A stretch of DNA of 60,000 nucleotides from Zygnema cylindricum (lineage: Eukaryota > Streptophyta > Zygnematophyceae > Zygnematales > Zygnemataceae): NCBI GenBank assembly GCA_037447655.1, contig JBBHKE010003283.1:110851-170850 (forward strand), read 5' to 3'. The notes under the pieces are model-generated. The model made no database searches and was not told the DNA's origin. It was given only the letters and a program-made list of their open reading frames with translations. The translations under genes were made by a program, and so were the position numbers. This document shows positions 22,758 through 33,534 of the stretch, in pieces (within the stretch, counting starts at the first letter, position 1; each line of letters starts with the position of its first letter).

Positions 22758-23039
22758 GCTTCTTTAAACTCCCGGTAACACCTCAAAAAATTCAACATGT
22801 TTCGACAAAGGTTACTCCCATGCGAGTAATAATTTGGATGATCGCCGACGAATAAGCAAAAAGAGATGAAAAACTCATTCCGAGGACCCTTAAGAAGTTC
22901 CTCGAACAATTCATTGGAAACTACTCATGTGGTAAGATTTTTAACCATTTTTTTTTCCTTTTGTCGCATTAATCCTGTCTGTTTACATGCGCTGGCACTC
23001 GCTCCGACGTGGAATCACTAATCCAAATCTTATCTTGCG

Positions 23040-23815
23040 TTGTATCTAACCCCCTCCCCTCTCTTTCGCGCTCCCTCACAAATTTTAAGACTTGTTCTCT
23101 CTCACCACCATGGTTGTCAAATTTTCCTCTTGTGGTTTTTATGCCTCACTATCCCCCTTTCCCTTTTTGGGTCTTCCTCCCTCTTCTTCCCCCTATTGCA
23201 CTCCCCTCCCTATCCCCCTTTTCTTATTCCCCCCTCCTTTTCAACCCTTCCCCTCTTTTCTCCCTCTTTTCCACTCTCCTTCCCTCTTCCTTATCCGTCC
23301 ATCCCTTTTCCCCTCTCTCTTTTTCTCCCCCCTCTCTCTCCCTCACCCCTCCCCCTCACCCCCCCTATATCCCTCTTTTCTCCTCCGCCCTCCTATACCT
23401 CTCCTCCCTATCCCCCTCTCTCATCCCTCTCCTTCCCTCCCCTTTACCATTGTCTCCCCTTTTCCTTTATCCTCTCTTTGCCTTCTCTCCCCTCCCCTTT
23501 CATTATCCCATCTGTCATCCCCTCTCACCCTCTCTCTTCGTCCCCTCCCCTCTCCCTACCCCGTTCCCTCGCTCTTCCCCTCTCTTACTCTATTCCTCTC
23601 TCCTTCTATCTCCCCCCTCTCTCTATCCCTCCCTCTCTCTCTCTCCCCCTCCCTCTCCCCACTCTCCCTCCCTTCCACCTCTCCTTATCCCTATCCCTCT
23701 TTTTCTATCTCTCCCTCTCTTTCTATCTCTCCGTCTCCTCCACCTGCCCCTCTCCCTATCACCCTCTCTCACCCCTTCTTTTCCCTCCCACATCTTTACC
23801 TCTTCCATTTTTAAT
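23040..23815 (+). repeat. CCCTCTC pyrimidine tract
   Basis: About 775 bp of C/T-rich sequence (CTCCCTCTCCC, CCCCTCCCC words) with few other bases. All three plus frames stay open for 240-300 codons because stop codons need A or G; these are not genes. Confidence 0.85.
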
Positions 23816-23884
23816 TGCAATAGTTCTCTATTTTATCGTTATTTTGTTTAACCCAAAGAGTACATTTATGGATGAACGTACCAG

Positions 23885-24090
23885 TTTGAAAGGCGACGAT
23901 AGTCATTCGTCGCTCAGGGTGACACTCAATATTGTACGGCGACGACAGTGAGTCGTCGCCTTGAAATCCACGGTTGATTTTTGTGAAGCGGCGAGATATC
24001 TTGATGTCGCCAAATAGTATGATTAATGAAAAAGGCGACGGCAATGCGTCACCGCTACAACGATTTGAGTCGTCATATTATTAGACGACG
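23885..24090. repeat. GGCGACGA/TCGTCGCC inverted repeats
   Basis: Short palindromes built on GGCGACGA. The clearest is GGCGACGAC, a 5-base AGTGA loop, GTCGTCGCC at 23,938-23,960. Further copies lie at 23,891-23,907 and 24,032-24,090. Similar words recur at 26,349-26,470. This could be decayed terminal repeats of a small DNA element or transcribed hairpins. Confidence 0.6.
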
Positions 24091-24129
24091 AGTTTGAATG
24101 TTTCGAGTGTCGGTATTATGCATGTGTAT

Positions 24130-24295
24130 GCCAACGTTGGGACGACAAACCCTTTGTCGTCGCGTCAATGTTGGAATCCTATACAAATTTGTACAAGTCG
24201 AGTGAACATTTTGTTTGGCGTCACCTCAATGTTGGAATCCTGTTCAAATTTGTTCGTGTCCAGTGAACACTTTGTTTCGTCGTCTACTATGTAGA
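24130..24295 (+). repeat. Tandem duplication, ~65 bp x 2
   Basis: TCAATGTTGGAATCCT, then CAAATTTGT, then a GTGAACAYTTTGTTT segment, present twice (from about 24,164 and 24,229). No gene. Sequence from 24,300 to 24,780 is unique and holds nothing recognisable. Confidence 0.65.
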
Positions 24296-24779
24296 AAGTT
24301 AGAACCAAATGCACGAGTTACGACTTCGTCACGTCGCTCGCTACACGTGTTATACGTAAATGTCAAACAAATACATGTGTACCAAAATTTCCAAAACTTG
24401 TAGGATCTTGACGCTCCGCATTTTTAGGTCACTCTGGCATACCACTGTCTCTTTTGTTGCCGTTGACTTTCTCACCTTTTTTCCACTCACGTGTGACACG
24501 TCATCATAAACGCTGGTAAGCGGCCAACTAAGCGGCTACGTAGTGTGAGAGAAGTGTGTTTTTGTTATCAATCTTTACAACATAACCTTCACCAACCATA
24601 AGAGGAGAGAGGTCAAAGGGAGGATTTACCAAAAAAATGGGTAAAGATGGTTTATTTACCGAGGGTAGAGGTATTACCAAAAGTGGTAATACATGGATAA
24701 AGAGGCGACGAAAAAGTTAGGATAAGGATGACGTCGGACGAGAGTTGGCAAAAGAAAGAACGGCAGTGTAGGTTCTATC

Positions 24780-25260
24780 GATGCAATGGGAGCCACCGAC
24801 GGATGTATGAGAACAAAAAAAGCCATCTTTGGAGGTAGAGAGGGAAAGAGAGTCTTTGATAGAGTTAAGAATGGAAAGGAAAGAGGAGGATAAGGTAGGG
24901 AGGGAAGAGGAGGAATCGGTTGAGGAACCTAAAAAACAAGCATTACCAAAAGAGAAAAGAAAAAAAGAAATGAAAGCGGTTGAGGTGAGTAAAAAAAAGT
25001 ATGTAGAAAGTGAGCGTGGAAAAAAAAAGCATTGAATGAGGTAGAGTAAGAGAAAGATACATTAGGAGAAAGAGTAGGGGAGGAAAAAAAAATAGAGGAA
25101 GAAAAAAAAGAGGAGGAAAAAAAAAACGGATGAAAAAAGAAGGCGGGAGGAGGGGCCATTGAGAGAAAAAAGAGAAGAGGAAGAAAAAATGGATAAAAAA
25201 AAAGAAGAGAAAGAGTCACCGGGTAGAGTAGAGAGGAGGAAAAAAACTAGCGAATAAAAA
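24780..25260 (+). other. Purine-rich Lys/Glu coding-like stretch
   Basis: Rich in GAAAAA and GAGG. One frame (24,829-25,035) reads as a Lys/Glu-rich polypeptide ending KKKYVESERGKKKH, without an ATG start; the rest is broken by stops. It may be a low-complexity charged region upstream of the exon at 25,275, or simply a purine tract. Not separable from sequence alone. Confidence 0.25.
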
Positions 25261-25274
25261 ACAAAAAAAAAAAA

Positions 25275-25874
25275 TGAAGCGACGAGGATTACGCCTCTTC
25301 CTTATCCGACACTAACAAAAGCATTGTGGAAAGTGACGAACCGAGCGAAGAAGAGCATACCTCGAAAAAAGATCTCCCCTGCGACATTCCGATCATCAAA
25401 TTCGAAAGTGACCCACCAACTGAAGACGAGCAAAGTGAAAAGAGTGAGAAAAGAAAAAAAGAGAACGACTACGAAAGTAATGAGGAGGTGTTTTGGAGGC
25501 CACTTTCACCGAATTTGGTGAGAGCACTTGTGATTGCTCCTCACTATCTTCAACCTCAATACCCGGTTGAGGAAGCGAATTGGTTTTTTTTGCCTCCGAT
25601 GGGTGAAGAGGCCATAAACAATTTTGTTCCACGAGAAGAGCATTTCTTTTCGGTTGCGGAGTGGCCCGGGCATTGGGGGTATGGAGAAACCCCGCCTCTC
25701 CACCCAAAAAAAAATCCCGTACTGAAAGTGCTCGACATCCCTCCCGATTTTCCTGCATATCATACGTGGCTTTTCATTGCCCATGAGAGCCGTAACTCAT
25801 ATATACGCACATCTGAAAAACGATTAGCGTGGATTAGGCGTCAAAAATACGGGTACGTAATTGAAGTACCCTAA
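25275..25874 (+). CDS. Unrecognised protein segment, acidic linker plus Trp-rich domain
   Basis: A frame of about 200 codons, open from a stop near 25,272 to a stop at 25,874, with no ATG near its start, so it looks like a 3' exon. The first ~75 residues are acidic and Ser/Lys-rich (VESDEPSEEEHTSKKDLP). The remaining ~125 are globular in character and rich in Trp, Pro and Tyr: VFWRPLSPNLVRALVIAPHY, then ANWFFLPPMGEEA, then VAEWPGHWGYGE, then HTWLFIAHESRNSYI, ending EVP. The acidic-linker-then-domain layout and balanced composition favour a real gene. I recognise no family. It lies about 0.7 kb upstream of the decayed transposase on the same strand and could be a companion gene of that element or an unrelated host gene. 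Confidence 0.45.
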
Positions 25875-26348
25875 TTGTTGACGCATTACCACCCTTGGGA
25901 CCTCCGATTATACACCTAACTTGGTAACGCACGAGCAACTTCCGCGTTATAAGCGCTCCGAAACACGCGAACGAAAGTTTTACACCATTTTGGCAATCTT
26001 CCATTAAGATTTGCATTTCTATAGGAGATTCAAAATGTATGTCCACCAATCTTGCCTCTACCACCGATATGAGAAGAGGCGCTAACTAATATGATTGTCG
26101 AACTCACACGGCAATTGGCGAAAACAGACGAGCGAAATAGAATTCTTTAAGAGACCGTAGCAAGCTCACACGTTCCTTGACCAAAAAGAAAAAACGGTAA
26201 TCAGTAGGTAATCGTGGACCCACCTCTCTCCCCTCGCTTTCTTTTTACCTCTTTTAACGCCCTTACTATTGAATAACAACATATATCATTTGTAAATTAG
26301 GCATATTTCTCCGCATCTATTGCCAAGCGACTAGAATACTTCGACGCT

Positions 26349-26470
26349 TATGAGAACCAGCGACGATAGCGACTTGTCGTTGGTTTAGCGATGAGTCTGT
26401 CTTTTCGCTAAAACAGCGACGAGTCATTGTTGTCGTTGTAACAATGACAAGACAATGTCATGGTTGAAAT
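26349..26470. repeat. Second cluster of GCGACGA inverted repeats
   Basis: AGCGACGATAGCGACTTGTCG, with further GCGACGAGTCATTG and TTGTCGTTG words that can pair locally. Related to the palindromes at 23,885-24,090. Confidence 0.5.
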
Positions 26471-26559
26471 ACATTTAAAACTAAATTTATGCTTGTTACA
26501 CCTTTCTTATTTACATGTTCTAATTTATCTTTCGTAATTCCGTTCTATTGCAAAATGTT

Positions 26560-28690
26560 AAAAGACCAAGAGGTGGTGGTCGAGAAAAAATGCTACACTA
26601 CGAGGTATCCGAGAAATAATAGAAGCATTGTCCACTTCGGGGTTCAGTAGACTTAGCGTGACAGTGAAAAAAGCCTTACCGAAATAAAGGAAAAAAAATG
26701 TTTTGGGTGATGTTTTTTCACGACGAATAAATACAAAATTTCTACCGATACAAGAAGACGAGAATAAAATTGTCGTCGAACATTCTTAAAGATATAATAT
26801 ACGATATAATTAAAAGGTTAGAAGAAAAATATAAGATGTAGTTTTTTGACAAATTTGGAAAACAGATTGTGTTTCGTATTACGAAACGTTCATTCTAAAG
26901 GTTTCAAAAAAAGTTCAACATAGTAACTCGTGCGCCAAAAAAAAACTACAATGTAGCTTAAAAAAAAAGAGCACATCGAAAAAACGGTGGCATACCACAT
27001 GGGTGTATTGATAAGGGGTTTCCAATCGGGTGAGATTTCAAGTTTTTTCCCACCTATTTCATTGTGGTGTGTTGTGTTATTACAAAATGTGATTGTTGAA
27101 CTTAGTGAAGGTAATTTCCCTATTTTTTGCACTTAAAAAAAACTGCGGTGTGAAATCATACGTTTATCGTTGTTGTTACTTGTGTTTTTGTGGGTTTTAT
27201 TTTTTTCAATGGGTGCTTTGTGAGAATTAGGTTTGTTCAACGGGGACTTGGTGGAGAAAATAGACGAAAATCACCTCGTTTTCAACATAGATAATTGTAA
27301 AACGTTGGATTTTCGAAGAGACAAGGTGGTTAAGTATGCGGATATAGCAAGTGGTAGAGATTCAATGACGCTCATGTTTCGTCTAACTGGAAGTGTCAAC
27401 GGAAAAATTGAAACACCCATGTATCTTCACTAATAGAGGACGAAATTACCCAATACAAAAGCTATCTTCACTAATAGAGGACGAAATTACCCAATACAAA
27501 AGCTTTCTGACAGCATACTAGGTAGGTTTCTAGAAATCCACTTCTATTTTTCTTTCCCTTCCCCCTCCATTTTCCTCCCCGTTTTGTCTCTCCATTCCTC
27601 TTCCCTCTCCTTTTTTTCATCTCTCCTTCCCTCTATCTCTCTTTCTCCCTCTCACTCTCTCTCCCTTTTCCCCCTCTCCTTATCATTGTCTTCCCCCCCT
27701 CCTCTCTCCCTCTCTTTCTCTCGCATTTTTTCTCCCCCCTCTCTCACCCCCTCTATCCTTTTCTCCTCTTTCCTCTTTTTCGTTTCGCCTTCCCTCTCCC
27801 CTTTTTCTCACCCCTCCTATCCGTGTTTTTCTTCCTCTCCTCACCCTCACCTTCCCTCCCTCCCTCCCTCCCTCCCTCCCTCCCAATTTTTTTGACGTCT
27901 TCCACCTATGTCTTTTATTTTTACACTGTTTTCTTTGCCCATTACTTCTAATTGCATGAGTGTGTTTTAGCACCGGGCCCTAAAGATGAAATGAAAAAAT
28001 CGCACTTCCTCAATGGTTTGAGAATGACCGATCATATTAAATCGAACATAAAGGTCGAAAAAAAATCATGTTTTTGGACAATTGTGGAGGCCATAATATA
28101 CCGGAGCAACTATATTGGGTGTTGTTCGCGGAAAAACATTGTACTACATTTTTTCATTCCGTGTGCAACCCACTTGGTGTAACCGACGGACTCGTTCGTC
28201 ATTGCTAAAATAAAAAAAGTTTGGAGTAAAAAGTGGGAGAGTTAAAAAGTGAAAGTAATCGAATCAAACAATGGGCAAATCGAGAGCCTTAAAAGTGGTC
28301 TGGAAAGTTAATAAGACCAGGAAAATAATTTTTCCTTAAGTTGGCTCGCGATTCAATTCGAGAGGTGAACGCTGTAAAAGACAAAATGGGTAGAGGATAT
28401 GCGAGGAAGGTAATAATCCAATGCGGATTTTCACTTGAAGACGAGAAGTGAGAAGAAAATATGATCACGCCTCAATTAGAATGCATAATTGTAAAATGAC
28501 ACAATTATTTTGAAGCTGATGAGATGCCACCTTCCATCGTGAGGGCACGAGAATTTTTCCAAAATATTCAAGTTGCCGACACCCACGAGGATGACTTTAC
28601 CGAAGAAAAGAGCTTTGAGGGCTTGGAATATGGCGGACCACAGTTATCGATTATTTATGCTCAATTCACACTAGAAATGGATGACGGATG
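26560..28690 (+). pseudogene. Decayed DDE (pogo/CENP-B-like, DDE_1) transposase gene with introns
   Basis: Protein fragments in transposase order occur in several frames. GIREIIEALSTSGFSRL lies near 26,600. KKEHIEKTVAYHMGVLIRGF lies near 26,960-27,020. DENHLVFNIDNCKTLDF and VVKYADIASGRDSMTLMFRL (27,255-27,390) hold the first Asp (27,263). IFTNRGRNYPIQKLSDSILG (27,466-27,525) follows. GPKDEMKKSHFL lies at 27,975. FLDNCGGHNIPEQL (28,070-28,110) holds the second Asp. FFIPCATHLV and PTDSFVIAKIKKVW (28,150-28,225) hold the third. YARKVIIQCGFSLEDEK and FFQNIQVADTHEDDF end the protein. This matches, from memory, the DDE_1 transposases common in oomycetes. A 41-bp tandem duplication (27,423-27,504) and a CT-rich intron-like block (27,545-27,950) interrupt it; frameshifts and stops make it non-functional. 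Confidence 0.72.
27545..27895 (+). repeat. CT tract inside the transposase pseudogene
   Basis: Pyrimidine-rich stretch with CTCCCTCC words. It begins soon after a donor-like GTAGGT following the IQKLSDSILG segment and ends about 60 bp before an acceptor-like TTTTAG at 27,965-27,970, so it probably lies in an intron. TRM11 intron 1 shows the same arrangement. Confidence 0.7.
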
Positions 28691-29310
28691 AGATGAGAAA
28701 ATGAATGTCATTGTTTTTTGTTTAGACGCGAATCGCCTTTGACGTCACCTCACGTCAACAAAAATGTTGCGATGTGATTCATGTTGCCGTACGATAAGTC
28801 GCCGATGATTCAAATTTGTCCATACCAAACCATTGTTTTTCACCCGTACAACAACATATAATTTTTCTAAGGCGACCGAGCGAGACCCCTAAACAAAAAG
28901 AAACTCTTAAAAAAAAAAAAACACAAACAAACCTCACCCGAAAAAAAATGGCAACAAAAACAAGCAACCTTCATAGTTTGTTTGAACCATACTTTTATTT
29001 TATTTCTATTTTTTTTTCCGTTTTTCACTTTCTTTTTTACCCTAAAAATTAAACTTAAATTTCTTTTAATTTTTTTCCTCTTTTCTTTCACCTTTTTTTA
29101 TTCTAAATTTTTTACTTACCTTTCCAGTACTTTATTTTCCTCCCTTACTTCACCTTCTTTTACCCTAAAATTAATACTTACTGTTTTTTTATTTTCTTTC
29201 TTTTCTTTTCTTTCACCTTCCTTTTACATTAAAAATTATACTAATAATTCGAAAACGATAAAAAAATTGAGCAATTATCAAGTAATCGGTATCTTTTTAT
29301 TTCCCCAATA
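28640..29310 (+). repeat. Dispersed ~650-bp repeat, copy 1
   Basis: Matches, in reverse complement, the sequence directly upstream of TRM11 (43,880-44,520). Shared blocks include GAAATGGATGACG..TGAGATGA, a GACGTCA and CACGTCAAC stretch, GCCGTACGAT, ACCAAACCAT..GTTTTTCA, CCGTACAACAAC, AAACAAACCTCACCCGAAAA, and two to three internal CTTTCACCTTC..ACCCTAAAAATTAA units. It begins inside the C-terminal coding end of the decayed transposase, so it may be that element's 3' terminal region. Confidence 0.75.
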
Positions 29311-30400
29311 ACAAATGATATAAAAAACTATTAATTTTAAAAAATTAATTGTTTTTTTTGTAACCTATATTAATTAATCAACCATAGATGTAATTGTCAT
29401 TGTTTTAAAATGTTGAATTTCTAAAAACTATAGAATAAAGATAAAAAGTGATTTAATCAGTTTTTTATATAACTTACTTTTTACATTTTTACCATAAAAT
29501 AATTAATTTAACGATAAATACCCAATTTTCTTTTTACCATTTATCGAACCCAGTGTAGTATTTACAATTAAAGTTTTAATTTGTTGATTTACATTGTACA
29601 ACATTATCTGTATTAATTCAGCTAACTTATAATAATTTTAACTCTACGACTTAAATCTAAAGTAACATTTAAATCCAAAATTTATATAAAACTAAAACTC
29701 ATGATACAAAACAAAAAATTATAAACTTTCTTTATTGTATTCTTTAACCTTTAACGTTGAAAAGTAAATTGTGTAATTTTTTTTTCCACATTATTACAGG
29801 TATAATTAATTATTTTAATGTCTTTTGTATTTTATACAAAATAAAAATGCCACAAAGTCACAAAAAAATGTTAGTTTACAAAATAGTCCACATTGTTTTG
29901 ACGTATTTCTTATAGTAACAAATATATCATGGTTTTTTATTATTAAAATTTGTTATATTTCTTGTATTTTATCTTGTTGGACATTATATTGTGTCATCAA
30001 CTAGTGAAATAGTTTGAGACTTAAGTGAATTAATCGAATTTATGTTTAATGTTTTTTTATAATCCTCATATTTTATATAGTTATACTATTTCACGTAAAA
30101 ATAATCTTACATTCTAAAATTTTATGGTAAAATTGTGATGCAGACTCTTATTGGAAGATTGTTAGTGGAACAACACCACTTTCTGAACCCGTTCATCTGC
30201 CTACCCTTATCTAAGATCCCACTCGAGCTGTAAAAGACACAGAAGTGAGTAAAATGAATTTAATTTGTTAGGCTATTCCCTTTTGATAAACCAAAATTAT
30301 TGCCGTAAACATAGCAAAGTGGACATACAATTGAGAGGAGTGTTTTGGGTTTTGATTTAATGGTGTGAACATTAGTCAAGTTTTATTTAAATCTGCTCCT
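29311..30400. other. AT-rich intergenic stretch
   Basis: Very AT-rich, with many short TAATTAAT, TTTTAAAA words and no convincing open frame, repeat unit or RNA gene. Nothing further can be supported. Confidence 0.6.
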
Positions 30401-30419
30401 AAGTTTGCCATATTTTATC

Positions 30420-31285
30420 TTTCATTCCTTTTTCTTTCTCTCCCTCACTCTCTTTTATCCCTCATATTTTTCCCCCCTCTCTCCCTCTTTCTCTCCCTCC
30501 CTTTCTCTTTCTCTCTCTTTATCTTGCTCTCCCTCTTTTCCTCCCTCCTTCCCTCTCTCACACCCTCCCAGTTTGCTCTCCTTTCCTCCCAATATGTTTT
30601 CCCTCCCTCTTAATCTCCTATCCCTCACTCCGAATCTACCCTCCCTCTCTACAAATCTACCCTCATTCGATCACAATATGCCCTCATTCCCTCCCAATAT
30701 GCCCTCCCTCTTTCGTACTCTGCCCTCTTCTCACCCTTTCCCCTCCCCTCTTTCTCTCTCTCTCTTTATATTTCTCTATCTCTCTCTATCTTTTCCTACC
30801 TCACAATCTACTCTCTTTTCCCCCCTCTATCTCCCTGTCCTTCACCCTCCCTTTTATTCCCACCCTCCTCTCTCTCACTCTCTCTTATTTTGTCCTCCCT
30901 CTTTCCCCTCCCTCTTTCCCTCTTTATCTGCCCTCCCCCCCTCCCAATCTGATTTATTTGTTTCCTATTCTGCCCTCCCTCCCTCCCTATACGCCATCTC
31001 TCCCTCCCAATCTGCCTTCCCTCCCTCTCATTTTGCCCTTCTACCCACCCTATCTCTCTCTTTTTTTCTCTTTCTCTCTTTTTCTCTGTCTTTCCCTCCC
31101 TTCCTCCCTTTGAATTTGCCCTCTCTCACCCACTCTCTCTCCCTCTCCCTCACCCTCTCCCGCCTTTCTCCCACCCTCCTCTCTCTCCGTTTTTTTTTGT
31201 ATTTTGCCCGCTCTATCTCCTATCTGTTCCTCACTCTTTCCTTCTTTCCCTTTATACCTCTCTCCCTTCCTCTTTCTCAATGATT
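30420..31285 (+). repeat. CT minisatellite with CCCTCCCAATCTGCC units
   Basis: Pyrimidine-rich, with units about 20-25 bp long around CCCTCCCAATCTGCCCTCC and variants (AATATGCCCTCC, AAATCTACCCTC). The same unit appears on the other strand at 43,100-43,860. It lies immediately 5' of the decayed Myb/SANT gene; the intact copy has a shorter CT tract at the same relative place (39,810-39,895 in minus orientation). Confidence 0.8.
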
Positions 31286-31289
31286 TATC

Positions 31290-33445
31290 AACTGAATTTC
31301 AAATGTCTCAAGTCAACAAATAGAGTACCACATAACCGATCCGCCGACATCTAGTCAATTAACACAAGAAGCGACCACAACTGATGTTTAAAAAAAGAAA
31401 AATCGTATCGTGATCGTTGGTCAAAAGACGAACTAGAGGTCTTTGTGGTTTGTTGGGGCAAATCTCAAAAGTAGCTTTGAAAACACTACACCAAAAAACA
31501 GTGAGAAAAAATTGTGAGGAGCGTGAATCAAGTGCGAAGTTTCAAAAATATTACGTTTGTCTCATGTAAGCTAAAAGTAAATGATCAGAGGAAAAATTAT
31601 AGAGCACAAGTTATGCAAGAACAAAAAACTGGAGAAAGTCTAGCGAGGCTTTATTTTAATATATTAGACCCAATTTAAAGAAGGAGATTCGACACAACGG
31701 GTTTAGAAAAAAGAAGAATGAAGTTTAGAAAAGTTCGAGAGTTGGGAGAGAAAAGATGAAAAAAGAAAAGGCAGAAAAACATATTGTAAGATGATAAAAT
31801 TGGAATGTCAAACAAGTATTCAAGATGGGCCAGTCCACAATACGAGAAAAGGGAAAATAATAAGATAGAGAGAAGTAGAGGAAAATATAAATTCAAAAGT
31901 ACGGGTGTGTGAAAAAAGAATGTTGAGCTAAAGAGCATGTTTACTTAACCTATAATAGCTGATGAGTGGTGTTCTAACAAAAGTAGTGATGAATAGAGAA
32001 AAGATGAAATCAAAGAAATGTTGGAGAGGGGCTTGGACTAAAAAATAAAATATAATAACCCTGTGATTGGTTCACCCATCAACTCTATTTCCCAAGCCAA
32101 CCGAAAAAGTCGTAAGTGGAAAGGCAACCAGCTAGTTAGCGGTTCAATGCTTTATCTGAAAAATTACACAACATTTTTAGAACAAAGATTAAAAGAGTGG
32201 ATGATTATATGGGAGAAATAGAATTAGTCGAAAAACAACAAATTATTGAAATAGTCGGGAAAATAACGGGGATCATTAAAAAAGTGCAGCGAACATATAA
32301 AGAACGTATATTAAAAAAGAAAGATGCCAAAAAAATACAAATAGACATTGCAGAGCGAAGACTTGCGTTTGGTATCGATTGCAGGCAGCCAGATGATGAG
32401 GAGAAATAGACAAAAAGAAAAAAAAAACGAAATAGAAGATCATATGTTGTTTAATCGCGAACTGGAGTTACAAACTCGCGAACTTGAGACACAAACAAAG
32501 GCGACGAAGGTAAAAAATCAGGAAATGAAACTAAGGTTGGAATGCCTTAAAAATAGTGTTGACATCTAAAAATGTAATTGATTACGTATGATTTTTATCA
32601 CCTAGAAATTAAAATAAAAAAATCTTGTAAATAAGAAAAGATCAAACAACCTATTCTTTTTGATGAAAAAAAGAGAAAAACTCAAATGTAATAGGTGTCA
32701 ACTAAAACGGGAGCCTAATAAAATGTGTGATATTCTAACGAATAGGTGTTGTTAAAATGCAGGAGAAAAAAAAATGTAGACAAATCAAGCTCCAATATCA
32801 AGCGAAAAACAGTTGTAATTTATTGAAAATCAATTACTATATGTATTTATCGACTAACGAATATATGAACAACAAATGAACGCTACAACTTTAAGGATAC
32901 AAAGAACCAGCAAAACAAACACATTATTAAAAATAGTTTATTGTTCGATTTTTTTTTTCTAATATAGAAGTTTGACCAGCGTTAATATAAGATGAATTCT
33001 AAGGTGCTTTTTATCTAAGGCATAATTGAGAGCCCACTAGTGTGTTGTTATATAATAAGAGGATCGACCACTTTTTAAACCCTAAACAATCTAATCAAAC
33101 ATGTTCAAAGCACATTGCACCAAATTAAGGGGATGAAAATATTTGTATGTGATTTGTTGGGAGTACGTTGATAGTTGCCTCATATAATATCATAAAATAT
33201 GTGTATATAATATTATCATGATTTTTAAATATTTTATGGAGATCATTATATGGTATGGAGTTGGCAATCGTTTGTTAATTGTATCCCAACTTCTGCATGT
33301 ATTGAAATACATAATACACATCTTTCAATTAACTTAATCGGTATGAATTATATTATTAGAAATTAATGACTTTTTCAAGATGCCTTTTGGTATTAACAAT
33401 GCAAAATAATAAGGTTCAAACAATACATAAAAAAGAAACAATGAG
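31290..33445 (+). repeat. Left arm of large inverted repeat (Myb/SANT unit)
   Basis: Matches the reverse complement of 37,480-39,800 along its length: the decayed gene (31,310-32,568), then ~870 bp of non-coding DNA with shared blocks such as AAATGCAG..GACAAATCAAGCTC, ACCCTAAACAATCTAATCAAAC, GATAGTTGC, CATTATATGGTATG and TTGGCAATCGTTTG. Shared non-coding sequence shows duplication of a whole unit rather than of a coding sequence only. Confidence 0.8.
31310..32568 (+). pseudogene. Decayed Myb/SANT (trihelix-like) protein gene
   Basis: A broken copy of the gene at 38,635-39,783. The start codon is lost. DRWSKDELEVFVVCWGK, VSCKLKVNDQRKNYRAQVMQ and FNILDPI are readable, as is the C-terminal coiled-coil part from 32,197 (ERRLAFGIDCRQPDDEEK) to the matching end RLECLKNSVDI at 32,568. 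Many stops and frame shifts lie between. The intact and broken copies are similar enough to align throughout. Confidence 0.82.
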
Positions 33446-33534
33446 ACCGTAAAAATTCTGTTCAATATATAATTAAATGTGGTTGAATAAATCAATCAAG
33501 CCACTTAAACCTGAAAAATTGCTTTCCATATATG

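Noticed and set aside
23009-23951. Overlapping frames of 240-303 codons
   Set aside because: Same pyrimidine-tract artefact; no domain and no composition change between frames.
30405-31283. Open frame of 292 codons
   Set aside because: Translation of a CT minisatellite.
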